From Eukaryota sp. TZLM1-RC (lineage: Eukaryota > Metamonada: BaSk clade): a stretch of 64,000 nucleotides of DNA. Positions 49,645 to 61,320 of the stretch are shown here, piece by piece. The stretch spans positions 1,450,501-1,514,500 of the forward strand of contig JAUPSS010000007.1 of the NCBI GenBank assembly GCA_040285825.1, in the 5' to 3' direction. The position numbers and the translations under genes are program-made. The notes below the pieces were generated by a model. The model did not search any database. It was given only the letters and a program-made list of their open reading frames with translations, and was not told the DNA's origin. The stretch's first letter is position 1; the number at the start of each line of letters is the position of its first letter.

Positions 49645-52142
49645 ATGGGCTCAAGCTTGTGTGTGGCTTCACGTACTGATGATGGAGTCTCAGTTTTCAA
49701 TGATGAAACCGGTCAGGATTGCAACATGTGTCCTCAATCTGCATCCTGTCATCAATCAAAATGTCGGAGAAGTACATCGTGTGTTTCTTGTAACCAGCTT
49801 CCTCGAGCTGATTCAGAAACTTTGTGCAAGAACCCACAGTCTTTCCTTGTAAACACCCCTACTATTCCTTCTACATTATGTTCATGCGATGCTCTAAACG
49901 GTGCTCTGGCACCAAGAGTTCAGAAAGTCAAGGTATACTTTTCTAACAATGATCAATCACATGAAGAACACTTTGAGTATCCTCTAGACACCATGCCTAC
50001 CCATCGCTCTCTTCGCACTCTACTTTCCCGTAAACTGAAACAAGTTCCAGATATGTTTGCTGAAGATGGGTGTCAAATCGGCCAAAACTGGCATGTACAA
50101 CTTCTCCTAGCCCGATACCAACTCAAACATCTTCCTTGTCGTCAACTTTCCCTTGTTGTCCATGCTCGTCCTTTTGCTGATAACCATCACTTCACTACCC
50201 CCGCAATCGCCACTGCTGTTTCTAGAAAGAAATCAACTAGTGAAGCAGTGAGAAATTGTTTTTACAATGTTCGAAGTCAACTCTGCACTTCTCCATGCGC
50301 ACTTTTTCTCTTTTATTCAGGGGTTCATGACACTTCTGAAATTCATTCCACTCTCACCACCCTCTCTCCTTCCACTCAGTTCATAGGTGCTACTACCCAT
50401 AATTCTGTTCTTACTGAACGAGGGCTTGAACGTGGAGTATCTTCTGACTCTCCGGTGTTTTCAATGTTGGGTATTCAAGATCGCACCTTGGGAAATTATT
50501 TTGCTGAATATGTGGAGTTTACAGAAGATCCTGATTTGCTATTTGCATCTGTCAAAGATTTATGTCTTGAAATGCAAAAGAAAATTCCCTCACAAACACC
50601 ATTAATATCTATCTTGACGATTCCAAATGATGAAACTACTATAATAAACGCAATTGAATCAGTTTATGGACCAAATGTCCAGCTTTTTGGATGTTGTGCT
50701 GCTTCTGACCATGCTACTGGTGGTTTAATGTCAATTGTTTCGTCGAAAAGCACAAGCATAAAGCAAATTGCTTTCCTTTTCATTTACTCCTCATGTCCTG
50801 CTGCATGTAAGCTCTCCACTGGATTTGCACCTAGTTCAGTTTGTGGTGTGGTTACGAAGGCCAATGGTAAGCGAGAAATTGTAGAGATTGATGGTAAACC
50901 AGCTGCCAGTGTCTATGCAACCTGGGCTCCCAGAACCATTCAACATTTATTAGAACCAGAAGTACAAGAATCAATTCAAAAAGAGCAAATAACAACTTCT
51001 ATACTAGCTGATACCAGCCTGTTTCCCTTGGGTGTGCTGGAAGATCAGCTTGGTGAAGATGAGGTGTACAGGATGATCGTGCCTGCTTACCTTACCCCAG
51101 AGCTATCATTGGTGGTTTACGCTGACATCAAGGAAGGTGAAGAGATAACCTTAATGTGCTCAAGTCGGAAACAAATAGTTCGACGGTGTCAATCTATTAG
51201 AAGACCTATAGAGAACGAGCTTTCGTCCATTTATGGTGGATTACTCCAATGGTGTGCTGCTGTTCAAGGAGTTTGTTTTGCTTTTGCTTTTGCTTACTCT
51301 AGGCAATGAGTGAGATTGAACTTGCAACAGATGTTTTCCAATCTTTAAGGTCGATTTATATGGAATCTCCGTTTCTAATGGCTTTTCCCTATGGTGAAAT
51401 TGGCAAACTTGATGGCTTTGGTACGCGTAACAGGCATTTCAACCTAACATTTGGAAGTCTTTCCTTTGGTAACCCATGCCCTGTCAATCAAATCTCTGAT
51501 AGTGCTTCATCCTCATCGGGAGAACTTGCCATGCTGTTCAGCGACATACAAGACTCGACTAGGTTATGGTGTGAATACCCTGATGAAATGTCTATCGTGT
51601 CTAAAATGCATGATGAAGTCTGGTGTAAGGCGTTGAGAGACCCGGCATTTAAAGCTTATGTGGTCAAATCAGAAGGCGACTCCTACTTTATTGTGAGTTC
51701 CTGTGTCACTGCTCTCACTAGTCTAGCATTATACATTCAATTTCAGCTTATGGTTGCAGATTACCCCTCAACAATTCTCAATGATCCTTTACTAAAGCCA
51801 ATTACTGATGATAAAGGAGCTATAATATTTAGAGGGGTCCGTCTGCGGTTTGGTCTGGATGTAGGCACTTGTACTTCTGTCCGATGTAACACAGTTGATC
51901 CGAATAGACTTGATTTCTTTGGTCCTTGCGTAAACAAAACTAGCAGAATTACTTCAATGGCAACTGGGGGGCAAGTATTGGTAGGAAAAAATGCTTACGA
52001 TAGACTTTGTGATTTTGATTTTTGTATTTTTGGAGGAGGAAGATTTATTAATAGAGGGCATGTTAAACTGAAAGGTATTAAAGAGTCTGAGCCGATATGG
52101 GAGTTGCAATTATCTAGGTTTAAAAGGCGAACCTATATTTAG
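49645..52142 (+). CDS. FIST sensor domain fused to a class III adenylate cyclase
   Basis: Exon 1 is 49645-51270, a 32-nt GT-AG intron (GTTTGT...CTCTAG) is 51271-51302, and exon 2 is 51303-52142, giving 821 residues in frame. Residues 1-75 are Cys-rich (CNMCPQSASCHQSKC). Residues about 95-175 look like a beta-grasp fold. FIST-N follows (about 190-390: CALFLFYSG...TQFIGATTHNSVL), then FIST-C (about 395-600), which runs across the intron (SPFLMAFPYGEIGKLDG...HFNLTFGSLSFG). The cyclase domain (about 615-815) has both metal Asp (D623 in FSDIQDST, D668 in SEGDSYF), the ATP-selecting pair K664 and D746 (RLDFFGPCVN), and the transition-state N753 and R757. It therefore should make cAMP, as a homodimer. 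FIST domains are thought to bind small ligands such as amino acids. No membrane segment is seen. Confidence 0.88.
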
Positions 52143-52796
52143 GTTTTATTTTTTTTATTTATAAATTGTACATGATTTCTGTTGCTATATTGATGAGGAA
52201 AATACAATGCATCCTTGTAATCAGTGGTACTTAATAACGCATTATCATTATTTGTCTGTCTACATACTAATTTGCAAAAATTCTTATTATTTTCTATACA
52301 GCAATTTTTAAGCAAATTATTTTTGATAATTGTTCATGAGACCATTGGCTTGATGTTTAGCTATTTTGAGGAGTTAAAACATTCCGCTATCCACCTCTCC
52401 ATTCTTAAGAAACTATTCTCTCAGGTTCCTTTGAGTTGAGAAATGAATGGTACCATTTGTTAAACAACAAACCATCAATTACATGTTCATTGTAGTTGAA
52501 CTAATTGTGTCTCTCTCATATCTCCTCCTCCTTTTCATCTTGGTGTTTTCCGTTGCAAATTCTGCTTCACCATTTTTGAAAACAACGAAAATCCAAATTG
52601 CTTAGATCAACCCACTTAATTGAGATTCTATCAGATGGAATGTTTTCTTGTGCTTCCCCTTTATTATTGACAAATCAACATTATGTCAAAACGCAACAGG
52701 GAAATGATGAGAAAATTCTTATGGTGTAGAGAAAAAGTGATTTGAACTAGAACATCGAACTTTGTGTTCTGTCATTGTGTTTAATAAAAATTTTAA
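52143..52796. other. Intergenic, no gene recognised
   Basis: A 71-codon frame at 52224-52439 has no domain. AT-rich. Confidence 0.3.
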
Positions 52797-53870
52797 TTAA
52801 TTTTTTTCTTGATTACCATACAAAGGTTGCATATTGTTTGTACTAGTCACAGACATTTTATGAAAAATATCGTCTTTTGCTTCAGGATCTAAGATATTCA
52901 GTGTTAGGGTACTCAACTGACCCCAAACAAAAAACTTCACCTTTATTGTCAATGGCAGCATAAATACCATTATGCCCATCTATAAAAACAATATTGGTCA
53001 ATTCCTCTGTTTCTAATGGATGTGTTATAAAAATAGAAATGATTTCCCATTTATATTTCCCAAACATCGCCATAGGCATGAATAACAAATAAATATTCAC
53101 GTTAACTAAAATCTTGAAAATAAAATCTATCAGCCCTTTTGCTTTTCGGTGAATCTTCCACATTAAAAATACACACGATTGATTCTATTTATCAGTTGCT
53201 TGCTTATTAATTTTTGTTTACTTGATTTGTGTGCTTACAGATGTTGTCTTGAAATGAAATTTAATGAATTAATTATTTAATAATAAAACAATAGTTTTGT
53301 GGTTTGTTAGTTGCTCGATTGTGAAACTGTTTTGTTACTAAAAGATAAGAAGTACCACTTCCTTGATGGTGGTCGGACACAGTTTCATTACCAGGTTAAT
53401 GAAAACCAAGTTTTCTTGATAACCAATCGACCAATCGTAAGAAGTAAGTATATTTGAAATTCAATGAAGCACACTACAGCCCTTAAATTGCAAAGAATGG
53501 TAGAGTATAGTACTAAATGACTGGTTTCAATAATGAAATCATAATGATAATGGAGTTGTGAAAAAAAACTTTTTTCTTTCAATCTCTATGAAAATATCCC
53601 CGCAAACAGAAACATCATATTGAGACCCATGAGAAAGCAAACATCGAATTCCTCTTCATCAGCCCCTTGAAAATAGAAAACACAATCTCGAGATCTCAAA
53701 ATGTGTACTAGTATAGTTTTTAAAATGATATGAATGATCCTGACCCCATTGAATAGCTTATTTTGCAAACTTTTTAATTGACCTCTAGGATAGTAGCTCA
53801 AGTTGTCATATTTCCCAGATTCCAAATGTATATGGTCTATTATTAAATGATCATCAATAGACAACTGTAT
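52797..53870 (-). pseudogene. RCC1-repeat protein pseudogene
   Basis: The minus strand between 53100 and 52880 reads as RCC1-like sequence: HAYGDVW, then ELTNIVFIDGHNGIYAAIDN, then KGEVF. It then shifts by one base at a T6 run to VWGQLSTLTLNILDPEAKDD. RCC1 blades end in 'G.V..WG', so the shift breaks one blade. Upstream (53864-53586) another open piece contains DEEEFDV followed in the next frame by HGSQYDVSVCGDIFIEIE, which has the look of a BTB start. Order and content fit an RCC1 (perhaps RCC1-BTB) protein that has lost its frame at least twice. One of the shifts could be a sequencing error at the homopolymer. Confidence 0.45.
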
Positions 53871-53897
53871 TCAGGATGAGGAGTTTTCTGTGACCAT

Positions 53898-54600
53898 GTA
53901 GTGTGCCAAATGATTTGATTTGTCGTTGTGGTCAGCTCATTAATCTGAATCATTCATTTAATTGCAAATTTAATAAAACATATCGCTCAGTTGTTCACGA
54001 TGCTGTTAGAAACCAACTATACGCTATGTGCAAAAGTCATCACAGTGAAGCTTTTGTTGAACCACTTGTGCGAAGGTTGTCATCTGAAAATGAAGATGAA
54101 AATACTTTTGGGAAACGCCGTGCTGATTTAATTACCCCTGCGTCTGATGGTGTTATTAAAGTTGTTGATGTTGTCACTGTTGATGTTTGTAAAAACTCAG
54201 CAATTGATTTTGCTAAAGGAGATGAAACTCTACTTTGCATTGCTGAAAAGAGCAAAATCAAAAAGTACAATGAACCCTTATCTCAGCTAGGGCGTGTTGA
54301 GCATGTCAAGTATCAGTTGGTTCCATTTGCTGTTTCTCTTTTTGGTAACATTGGAATATCTGGAAATTTCTTGAAGGTTTCAGAAGTTTAATGAAAGGAA
54401 AGAGCAGGGAAAGAATCGACTAAATTTCTAAATTTCTGGCACAATAGAATTGTTTTCAGTATTCTTAAAGCAATTCCAGAAATGTTGACCAAAGCACTGT
54501 TACAATTAGGAATAGAGTATGAAAATCGCGCGCTAAAAAGATTTGATGATGTTGATGCGTGTATTGAGGATATTGAGTTCTAGTTTTTTGTTTAATGTTT
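53898..54600 (+). mobile_element. LINE-C 3' fragment (third REL-type LINE family)
   Basis: Encodes a zinc motif (LICRCGQLINLNHSFNCKF), VVHDAVRNQLYAMCKSHHSE, and an endonuclease-like core (KRRADLITPASDGVIKVVDV...KIKKYNEPLSQLGRVEHVKY). It is similar in layout to LINE-B but clearly different in sequence. The frame ends at 54391 and the last basic block continues in other frames to about 54582. From 54318 on, the sequence is part of the tandem repeat unit. Confidence 0.8.
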
Positions 54601-54784
54601 TCTTAGCGTTGAAAATCAATTTCAATTTAGAAAATAGCTTAAAATAGATTTAATAGCTTGACGGTATTTAGTCAAAGAAAACAAACACTACAAGGAACTG
54701 ATGCTGATAAAAGTAATTGGTATAGTTTTTAACATAGTTGTTTATCTTCTTTTGATTATTTGAATACAATTTTTTATTTATCGA

Positions 54785-56498
54785 ATGAGCAAGAAACTAT
54801 TATCAAGGACTACCACTTGCAAAAGTCTGTTCCTACAGGAACTGATTACTATGCGTAGCGAGTACCAACAGCAATGTCAAGAAGTTAATCAGCTCCCATT
54901 TTACACAAAATTTGCAGAGTCCGTTGCTCTTGCTTTTGTGGAAAACACAAGTCAAGAAATTGCACAAACAATCAAAGGCAATGAAAAAATTGGGGCAGAT
55001 GGTTCTGAAATAAATCAGAATTCATTCATAGATTTTTGTCTAGTAAAACCGAATTTGAGTGTCTTTTATAAGGCTGTTCATGCTAGCGACGAAGGATAAA
55101 ATGATGACAAAATTATTCAATGATGTTATTCAACAAATCGCCCCTACATATATTAATTTCGTTATAACTGATGGAGCTTCTAAAAATTTAAATGCTGCCA
55201 TCAATCAAGCAAAGAAACCACCATATTCGGTTTTCATTGTATTCAGAAAAAACTAATCATTACACTAATTCCCTGGCTTAAAGCAGCACCTATAAAAAGA
55301 CAAAACACTTACCATTGTTGTGTAATTCAAGTTGTTACTCCAAATGAAGATAATGGTATGAAGATGTTGCAGAGTGGGAGAGGTATGGATTGGTTGTGCT
55401 ATTCACACATTAAATTCTTTTTTAATTCTTTTTATTCTTTTTATTTTTTTTATTCTTTTTATTCTTTTTTCAAAGATAAATGTGCTGCTAATACCAAACA
55501 GAAACTTCAATCACTTGAAATGTTGTTTTAAAAGGCTGCCTTGGTGGTCATTTTCGTGTTAAATAAACCTTTTATTAAGAAGCTGATGAAAAAGAATTGG
55601 AGCTCTGAAAAAAAGCAGAAAAACAATTTCACTTACAACATTTTTATACACTTTTTTTAATTTTTTTAATTTTTTCCATCAACAACACGTTGACCAAATC
55701 TGAGTATAGTAATTAGAATGAATGAGTGGACAACGTAAAAAAAGTCGGCTAAAAGTAAATCGATGATGCGTACTTTTTTGTAGACTTTTTGAACTTTTCG
55801 CTCATTTTAACCTGGTATTCTCCCATTAATTCTACCATGAAAGAAGACAGGTGGGATGTTACTTTGTCTTCTGACACATGGCGAATTAACTATGCCTGAG
55901 AAGAAACTCGGTAACAATTGAAAACCAATAGACTATTGCACTATTATATTATACAATTTTTGTTGTTTTTGTTTGATTCTTTTGTTTCATCAGATGAATT
56001 AAATTTACCCGAGTCAATTGGAACCTTTTGAACTATTTTGTAGACTTTTTGAGGCCACTCATCATTTTGATGCTGATGCTGGACAGTTTGACGCCAATTA
56101 TGGGAAAGCTATATCGTCATTTGGAAATTGAATGTCACCGAATTGGCAGTCAAGAATTGTCAATTATATCAATTGAAGAAAAGAACAGATTGATACAGAG
56201 GTTCAAGTTCAGAATCGATCAACTTATCAGTGATTCTCACAAAGCTGCTTTCTGTTTAAATCCAGAATTCAGAGATATTGTAACCAAGGCTCAATAGTTT
56301 GTATAAATTGTTCGAAGAACAGCATGGCATAAATAGAAAAATCCGACCAGTGGTCTGAAAAAAAGTAATAGGGATGGGGCACTTTGAACAGACAGAAGTT
56401 TTTCTTACTGCGAATGCCAAGCCATGTTTGGTGGTTGGTGGTGTAAGTACAGGAGTCAAACAGACTTGGCTAAGTTAGCAATAAAGCTTCTTAGTGAG
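54785..56498 (+). pseudogene. hAT-family (DUF659-type) transposase, unit 1
   Basis: The start MSKKLLSRTTTCKSLFLQEL leads into FIDFCLVKPNLSVFYKAVHA, a DUF659-like block. The frame shifts by one base at 'gaaggataaaatg' to LFNDVIQQIAPTYINFVITD. EVWIGCAIHTLNSF (about 55375) is the conserved C-x2-H block. 56028-56297 encodes PIMGKLYRHLEIECHRIGSQ through FCLNPEF, typical of the hAT central region. The stretch QTWLAKLAIKLLSEW near 56465-56500 is the start of the hAT C-terminal dimerisation motif, which is then cut off. No terminal inverted repeats were found. Dead. Confidence 0.75.
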
Positions 56499-56965
56499 TG
56501 GTTCCATTTGCTGTTTCTCTTTTTGGTAACATTGGAATATCTGGAAATTTCTTGAAGGTTTCAGAAGTTTAATGAAAGGAAAGAGCAGGGAAAGAATCGA
56601 CTAAATTTCTAAATTTCTGGCACAATAGAATTGTTTTCAGTATTCTTAAAGCAATTCCAGAAATGTTGACCAAAGCACTGTTACAATTAGGAATAGAGTA
56701 TGAAAATCGGGCGCTAAAAAGATTTGATGATGTTGATGCGTGTATTGAGGATATTGAGTTCTAGTTTTTTGTTTAATGTTTTCTTAGCGTTGAAAATCAA
56801 TTTCAATTTAGAAAATAGCTTAAAATAGATTTAATAGCTTGACGGTATTTAGTCAGAGAAAACAAACACTACAAGGAACTGATGCTGATAAAAGTAATTG
56901 GTATAGTTTTTAACATAGTTGTTTATCTTCTTTTGATTATTTGAATACAATTTTTTATTTATCGA

Positions 56966-58714
56966 ATGAGCAAGAAACTATTATCAAGGACTACCACTTG
57001 CAAAAGTCTGTTCCTACAGGAACTGATTACTATGCGTAGCGAGTACCAACAGCAATGTCAAGAAGTTAATCAGCTCCCATTTTACACAAAATTTGCAGAG
57101 TCCGTTGCTCTTGCTTTTGTGGAAAACACAAGTCAAGAAATTGCACAAACAATCAAAGACAATGAAAAAATTGGGGCAGATGGTTCTGAAATAAATCAGA
57201 ATTCATTCATAGATTTTTGTCTAGTAAAACCGAATTTGAGTGTCTTTTATAAGGCTGTTCATGCTAGCGACGAAGGATAAAATGATGACAAAATTATTCA
57301 ATGATGTTATTCAACAAATCGCCCCTACATATATTAATTTCGTTATAACTGATGGAGCTTCTAAAAAATTTAAATGCTGCCATCAATCAAGCAAAGAAAC
57401 CACCATATTCGGTTTTCATATAGTATTCTATATATTCAGAAAAAAACTAATCATTACACTAATTCCCTGGCTTAAAGCAGCACCTATAAAAAAAGACAAA
57501 AACACTTACCATTGTTGTGTAATTCAAGTTGTTACTCCAAAATGAAGATAATGGTATGAAGATGTTGCAGAGTGGGAGGTATGGATTCGTTGTGCTATTC
57601 ACACATTAAATTCTTTTTTTAATTCTTTTTTTATTCTTTTTTTATTTTTTTATTCTTTTTTTATTCTTTTTTTCAAAGATAAATGTGCTGCTAATACCAA
57701 ACAGAAACTTCAATCACTTGAAATGTTGTTTTTAAAAAGGCTGCCTTGGTGGTCATTTTCGTGTTAAATAAACCTTTTATTAAGAAGCTGATGAAAAAGA
57801 ATTGGAGCTCTGAAAAAAAGCAGAAAACAATTTCACTTACAACATTTTATACACTTTTTTTTTATTTTTATTTTTTTTTAATTTTGATTGTATACCATCA
57901 ACAACACGTTGACCAAATCTGAGTATAGTAATTAGAATGAATGAGTGGACAACGTAAAAAGTCGGCTAAAGTAAATCGATGATGCGTACTTTTTTGTAGA
58001 CTTTTTGAACTTTTCGCTCATTTTAACCTGGTATTCTCCCATTAATTCTACCATGAAAGAAGACAGGTGGGATGTTACTTTGTCTTCTGACACATGGCGA
58101 ATTAACTATGCCTGAGAAGAAACTCGGTAACAATTGAAAACCAATAGACTATTGCACTATTATATTATACAATTTTTGTTGTTTTTGTTTGATTCTTTTG
58201 TTTCATCAGATGAATTAAATTTACCCGAGTCAATTGGAACCTTTTGAACTATTTTGTAGACTTTTTGAGGCCACTCATCATTTTGATGCTGATGCTGGAC
58301 AGTTTGACGCCAATTATGGGAAAGCTATATCGTCATTTGGAAATTGAATGTCACCGAATTGGCAGTCAAGAATTGTCAATTATATCAATTGAAGAAAAGA
58401 ACAGATTGATACAGAGGTTCAAGTTCAGAATCGATCAACTTATCAGTGATTCTCACAAAGCTGCTTTCTGTTTAAATCCAGAATTCAGAGATATTGTAAC
58501 CAAGGCTCAATAGTTTGTATAAATTGTTCGAAGAACAGCATGGCATAAATAGAAAAATCCGACCAGTGGTCTGAAAAAAAGTAATAGGGATGGGGCACTT
58601 TGAACAGACAGAAGTTTTTCTTATTGCGAATGCCAAGCCATGTTTGGTGGTTGGTGGTGTAAGTACAGGAGTCAAACAGACTTGGCTAAGTTAGCAATAA
58701 AGCTTCTTAGTGAG
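56966..58714 (+). pseudogene. hAT transposase, unit 2
   Basis: Same order as unit 1 with the same inherited one-base shift after SDEG. It has longer A and T runs in the 57360-57900 stretch, and a 28-nt GTTTTC...TTCAG segment. The T-rich block at 57610-57680 is expanded. Confidence 0.75.
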
Positions 58715-59181
58715 TGGTTCCATTTGCTGTTTCTCTTTTTGGTAACATTGGAATATCTGGAAATTTCTTGAAGGTTTCAGAAGTTTAATGAAAGGAAAGA
58801 GCAGGGAAAGAATCGACTAAATTTCTAAATTTCTGGCACAATAGAATTGTTTTCAGTATTCTTAAAGCAATTCCAGAAATGTTGACCAAAGCACTGTTAC
58901 AATTAGGAATAGAGTATGAAAATCGGGCGCTAAAAAGATTTGATGATGTTGATGCGTGTATTGAGGATATTGAGTTCTAGTTTTTTGTTTAATGTTTTCT
59001 TAGCGTTGAAAATCAATTTCAATTTAGAAAATAACTTAAAATAGATTTAATAGCTTGACGGTATTTAGTCAGAGAAAACAAACACTACAAGGAACTGATG
59101 CTGATAAAAGTAATTGGTATAGTTTTTAACATAGTTGTTTATCTTCTTTTGATTATTTGAATACAATTTTTTATTTATCGA

Positions 59182-60853
59182 ATGAGCAAGAAACTATTAT
59201 CAAGGACTACCACTTACAAAAGTCTGTTCCTACAGGAACTGATTACTATGCGTAGCGAGTACCAACAGCAATGTCAAGAAGTTAATCAGCTCCCATTTTA
59301 CACAAAATTTGCAGAGTCCGTTGCTCTTGCTTTTGTGGAAAACACAAGTCAAGAAATTGCACAAACAATCAAAGACAATGAAAAAATTGGGGCAGATGGT
59401 TATGAAATAAATCAGAATTCATTCATAAATTTTTGTCTAGTAAAACCGAATTTGAGTGTCTTTTATAAGGCTGTTCATGCTAGCGACGAAGAATAAAATG
59501 ATGACAAAATTATTCATTGATGTTATTCAACAAATCGCCCCTACATATATTAATTTCGTTATAACTGATGGAGCTTCTAAAAATTTAAATGCTGCCATCA
59601 ATCAAGCAAAGAAACCACCATATTCGGTTTTCATATATTATTCTATATATTATATTCAGAAAAAACTAATCATTACACTAATTCCCTGGCTTAAAGCAGC
59701 ACCTATAAAAAGACAAAACACTTACCATTGTTGTGTAATTCAAGTTGTTACTCCAAATGAAGATAATGGTATGAAGATGTTGCAGAGTGGGAGTATGGAT
59801 TCGCTGTGCTATTCACACATTAAATTCTTTTTTCAAAGATAAATGTGCTGCTAATACCAAACAGAAACTTCAATCACTTGAAATGTTGTTTTAAAATGCT
59901 GCCTTGGTGGTCATTTTCGTGTTAAATAAACCTTTTATTAAGAAGCTGAGGAAAAGAATTAGAGCTCTGAAAAAGCAGAAAACAATTTCACTTACAACAT
60001 TTTATACACTTTTTTTAATTTTTGTTTATTTTTTTACCATCAACAACACGTTGACCAAATCTGAGTATAGTAATTAGAATGAATGAGTGGACAACGTCAA
60101 AAGTCGGCTAAAGTAAATCGATGATGCGTACTTTTTTGTAGACTTTTTGAACTTTTCGCTCATTTTAACCTGGTATTCTCCCATTAATTCTACCATGAAA
60201 GAAGACAGGTGGGATCTTACTTTGTCTTCTGACACATGGCGAATTAACTATGCCTGAGAAGAAACTCGGTAACAATTGAAAACCAATAGACTATTGCACT
60301 ATTATATTATACAATTTTTGTTGTTTTTGTTTGATTCTTTTGTTTCATCAGATGAATTAAATTTACCCGAGTCAATTGGAACCTTTTGAACTATTTTGTA
60401 GACTTTTTGAGGCCACTCATCATTTTGATGCTGATGCTGGACAGTTTGACGCCAATTATGGGAAAGCTATATCGTCATTTGGAAATTGAATGTCACCGAA
60501 TTGGCAGTCAAGAATTGTCAATTATATCAATTGAAGAAAAGAACAGATTGATACAGAGGTTCAAGTTCAGAATCGATCAACTTATCAGTGATTCTCACAA
60601 AGCTGCTTTCTGTTTAAATCCAGAATTCAGAGATATTGTAACCAAGGCTCAATAGTTTGTATAAATTGTTCGAAGAACAGCATGGCATAAATAGAAAATC
60701 CGACCAGTGGTCTGAAAAAGTAATAGGGATGGGGCACTTTGAACAGACAGAAGTTTTTCTTACTGCGAATGCCAAGCCATGTTTGGTGGTTGGTGGTGTA
60801 AGTACAGGAGTCAAACAGACTTGGCTAAGTTAGCAATAAAGCTTCTTAGTGAG
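59182..60853 (+). pseudogene. hAT transposase, unit 3
   Basis: The same gene remnant. It differs from units 1 and 2 by ACTTACAAAAG (TYKSL), by a change to SDEE, and by lacking most of the T-rich block at about 59828, which makes this the shortest unit (2139 bp). Confidence 0.75.
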
Positions 60854-61320
60854 TGGTTCCATTTGCTGTTTCTCTTTTTGGTAACATTGGAATATCTGGA
60901 AATTTCTTGAAGGTTTCAGAAGTTTAATGAAAGGAAAGAGCAGGGAAAGAATCGACTAAATTTCTAAATTTCTGGCACAATAGAATTGTTTTCAGTATTC
61001 TTAAAGCAATTCCAGAAATGTTGACCAAAGCACTGTTACAATTAGGAATAGAGTATGAAAATCGGGCGCTAAAAAGATTTGATGATGTTGATGCGTGTAT
61101 TGAGGATATTGAGTTCTAGTTTTTTGTTTAATGTTTTCTTAGCGTTGAAAATCAATTTCAATTTAGAAAATAGCTTAAAATAGATTTAATAGCTTGACGG
61201 TATTTAGTCAGAGAAAACAAACACTACAAGGAACTGATGCTGATAAAAGTAATTGGTATAGTTTTTAACATAGTTGTTTATCTTCTTTTGATTATTTGAA
61301 TACAATTTTTTATTTATCGA

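Noticed and set aside
49571-49852. A 93-codon frame overlapping the FIST-cyclase start
   Set aside because: Shadow frame of exon 1; the real frame carries the domains.
51306-52142. Separate cyclase gene starting at ATG 51306
   Set aside because: The sequence before the cyclase core is the end of FIST-C, and a 32-nt intron joins it in frame to the upstream exon.
55374-55562. Membrane-like Phe/Leu/Ile-rich frames in the array (also 61908-62096)
   Set aside because: The hydrophobicity comes from a T-rich low-complexity block of variable length; it is not a protein segment.
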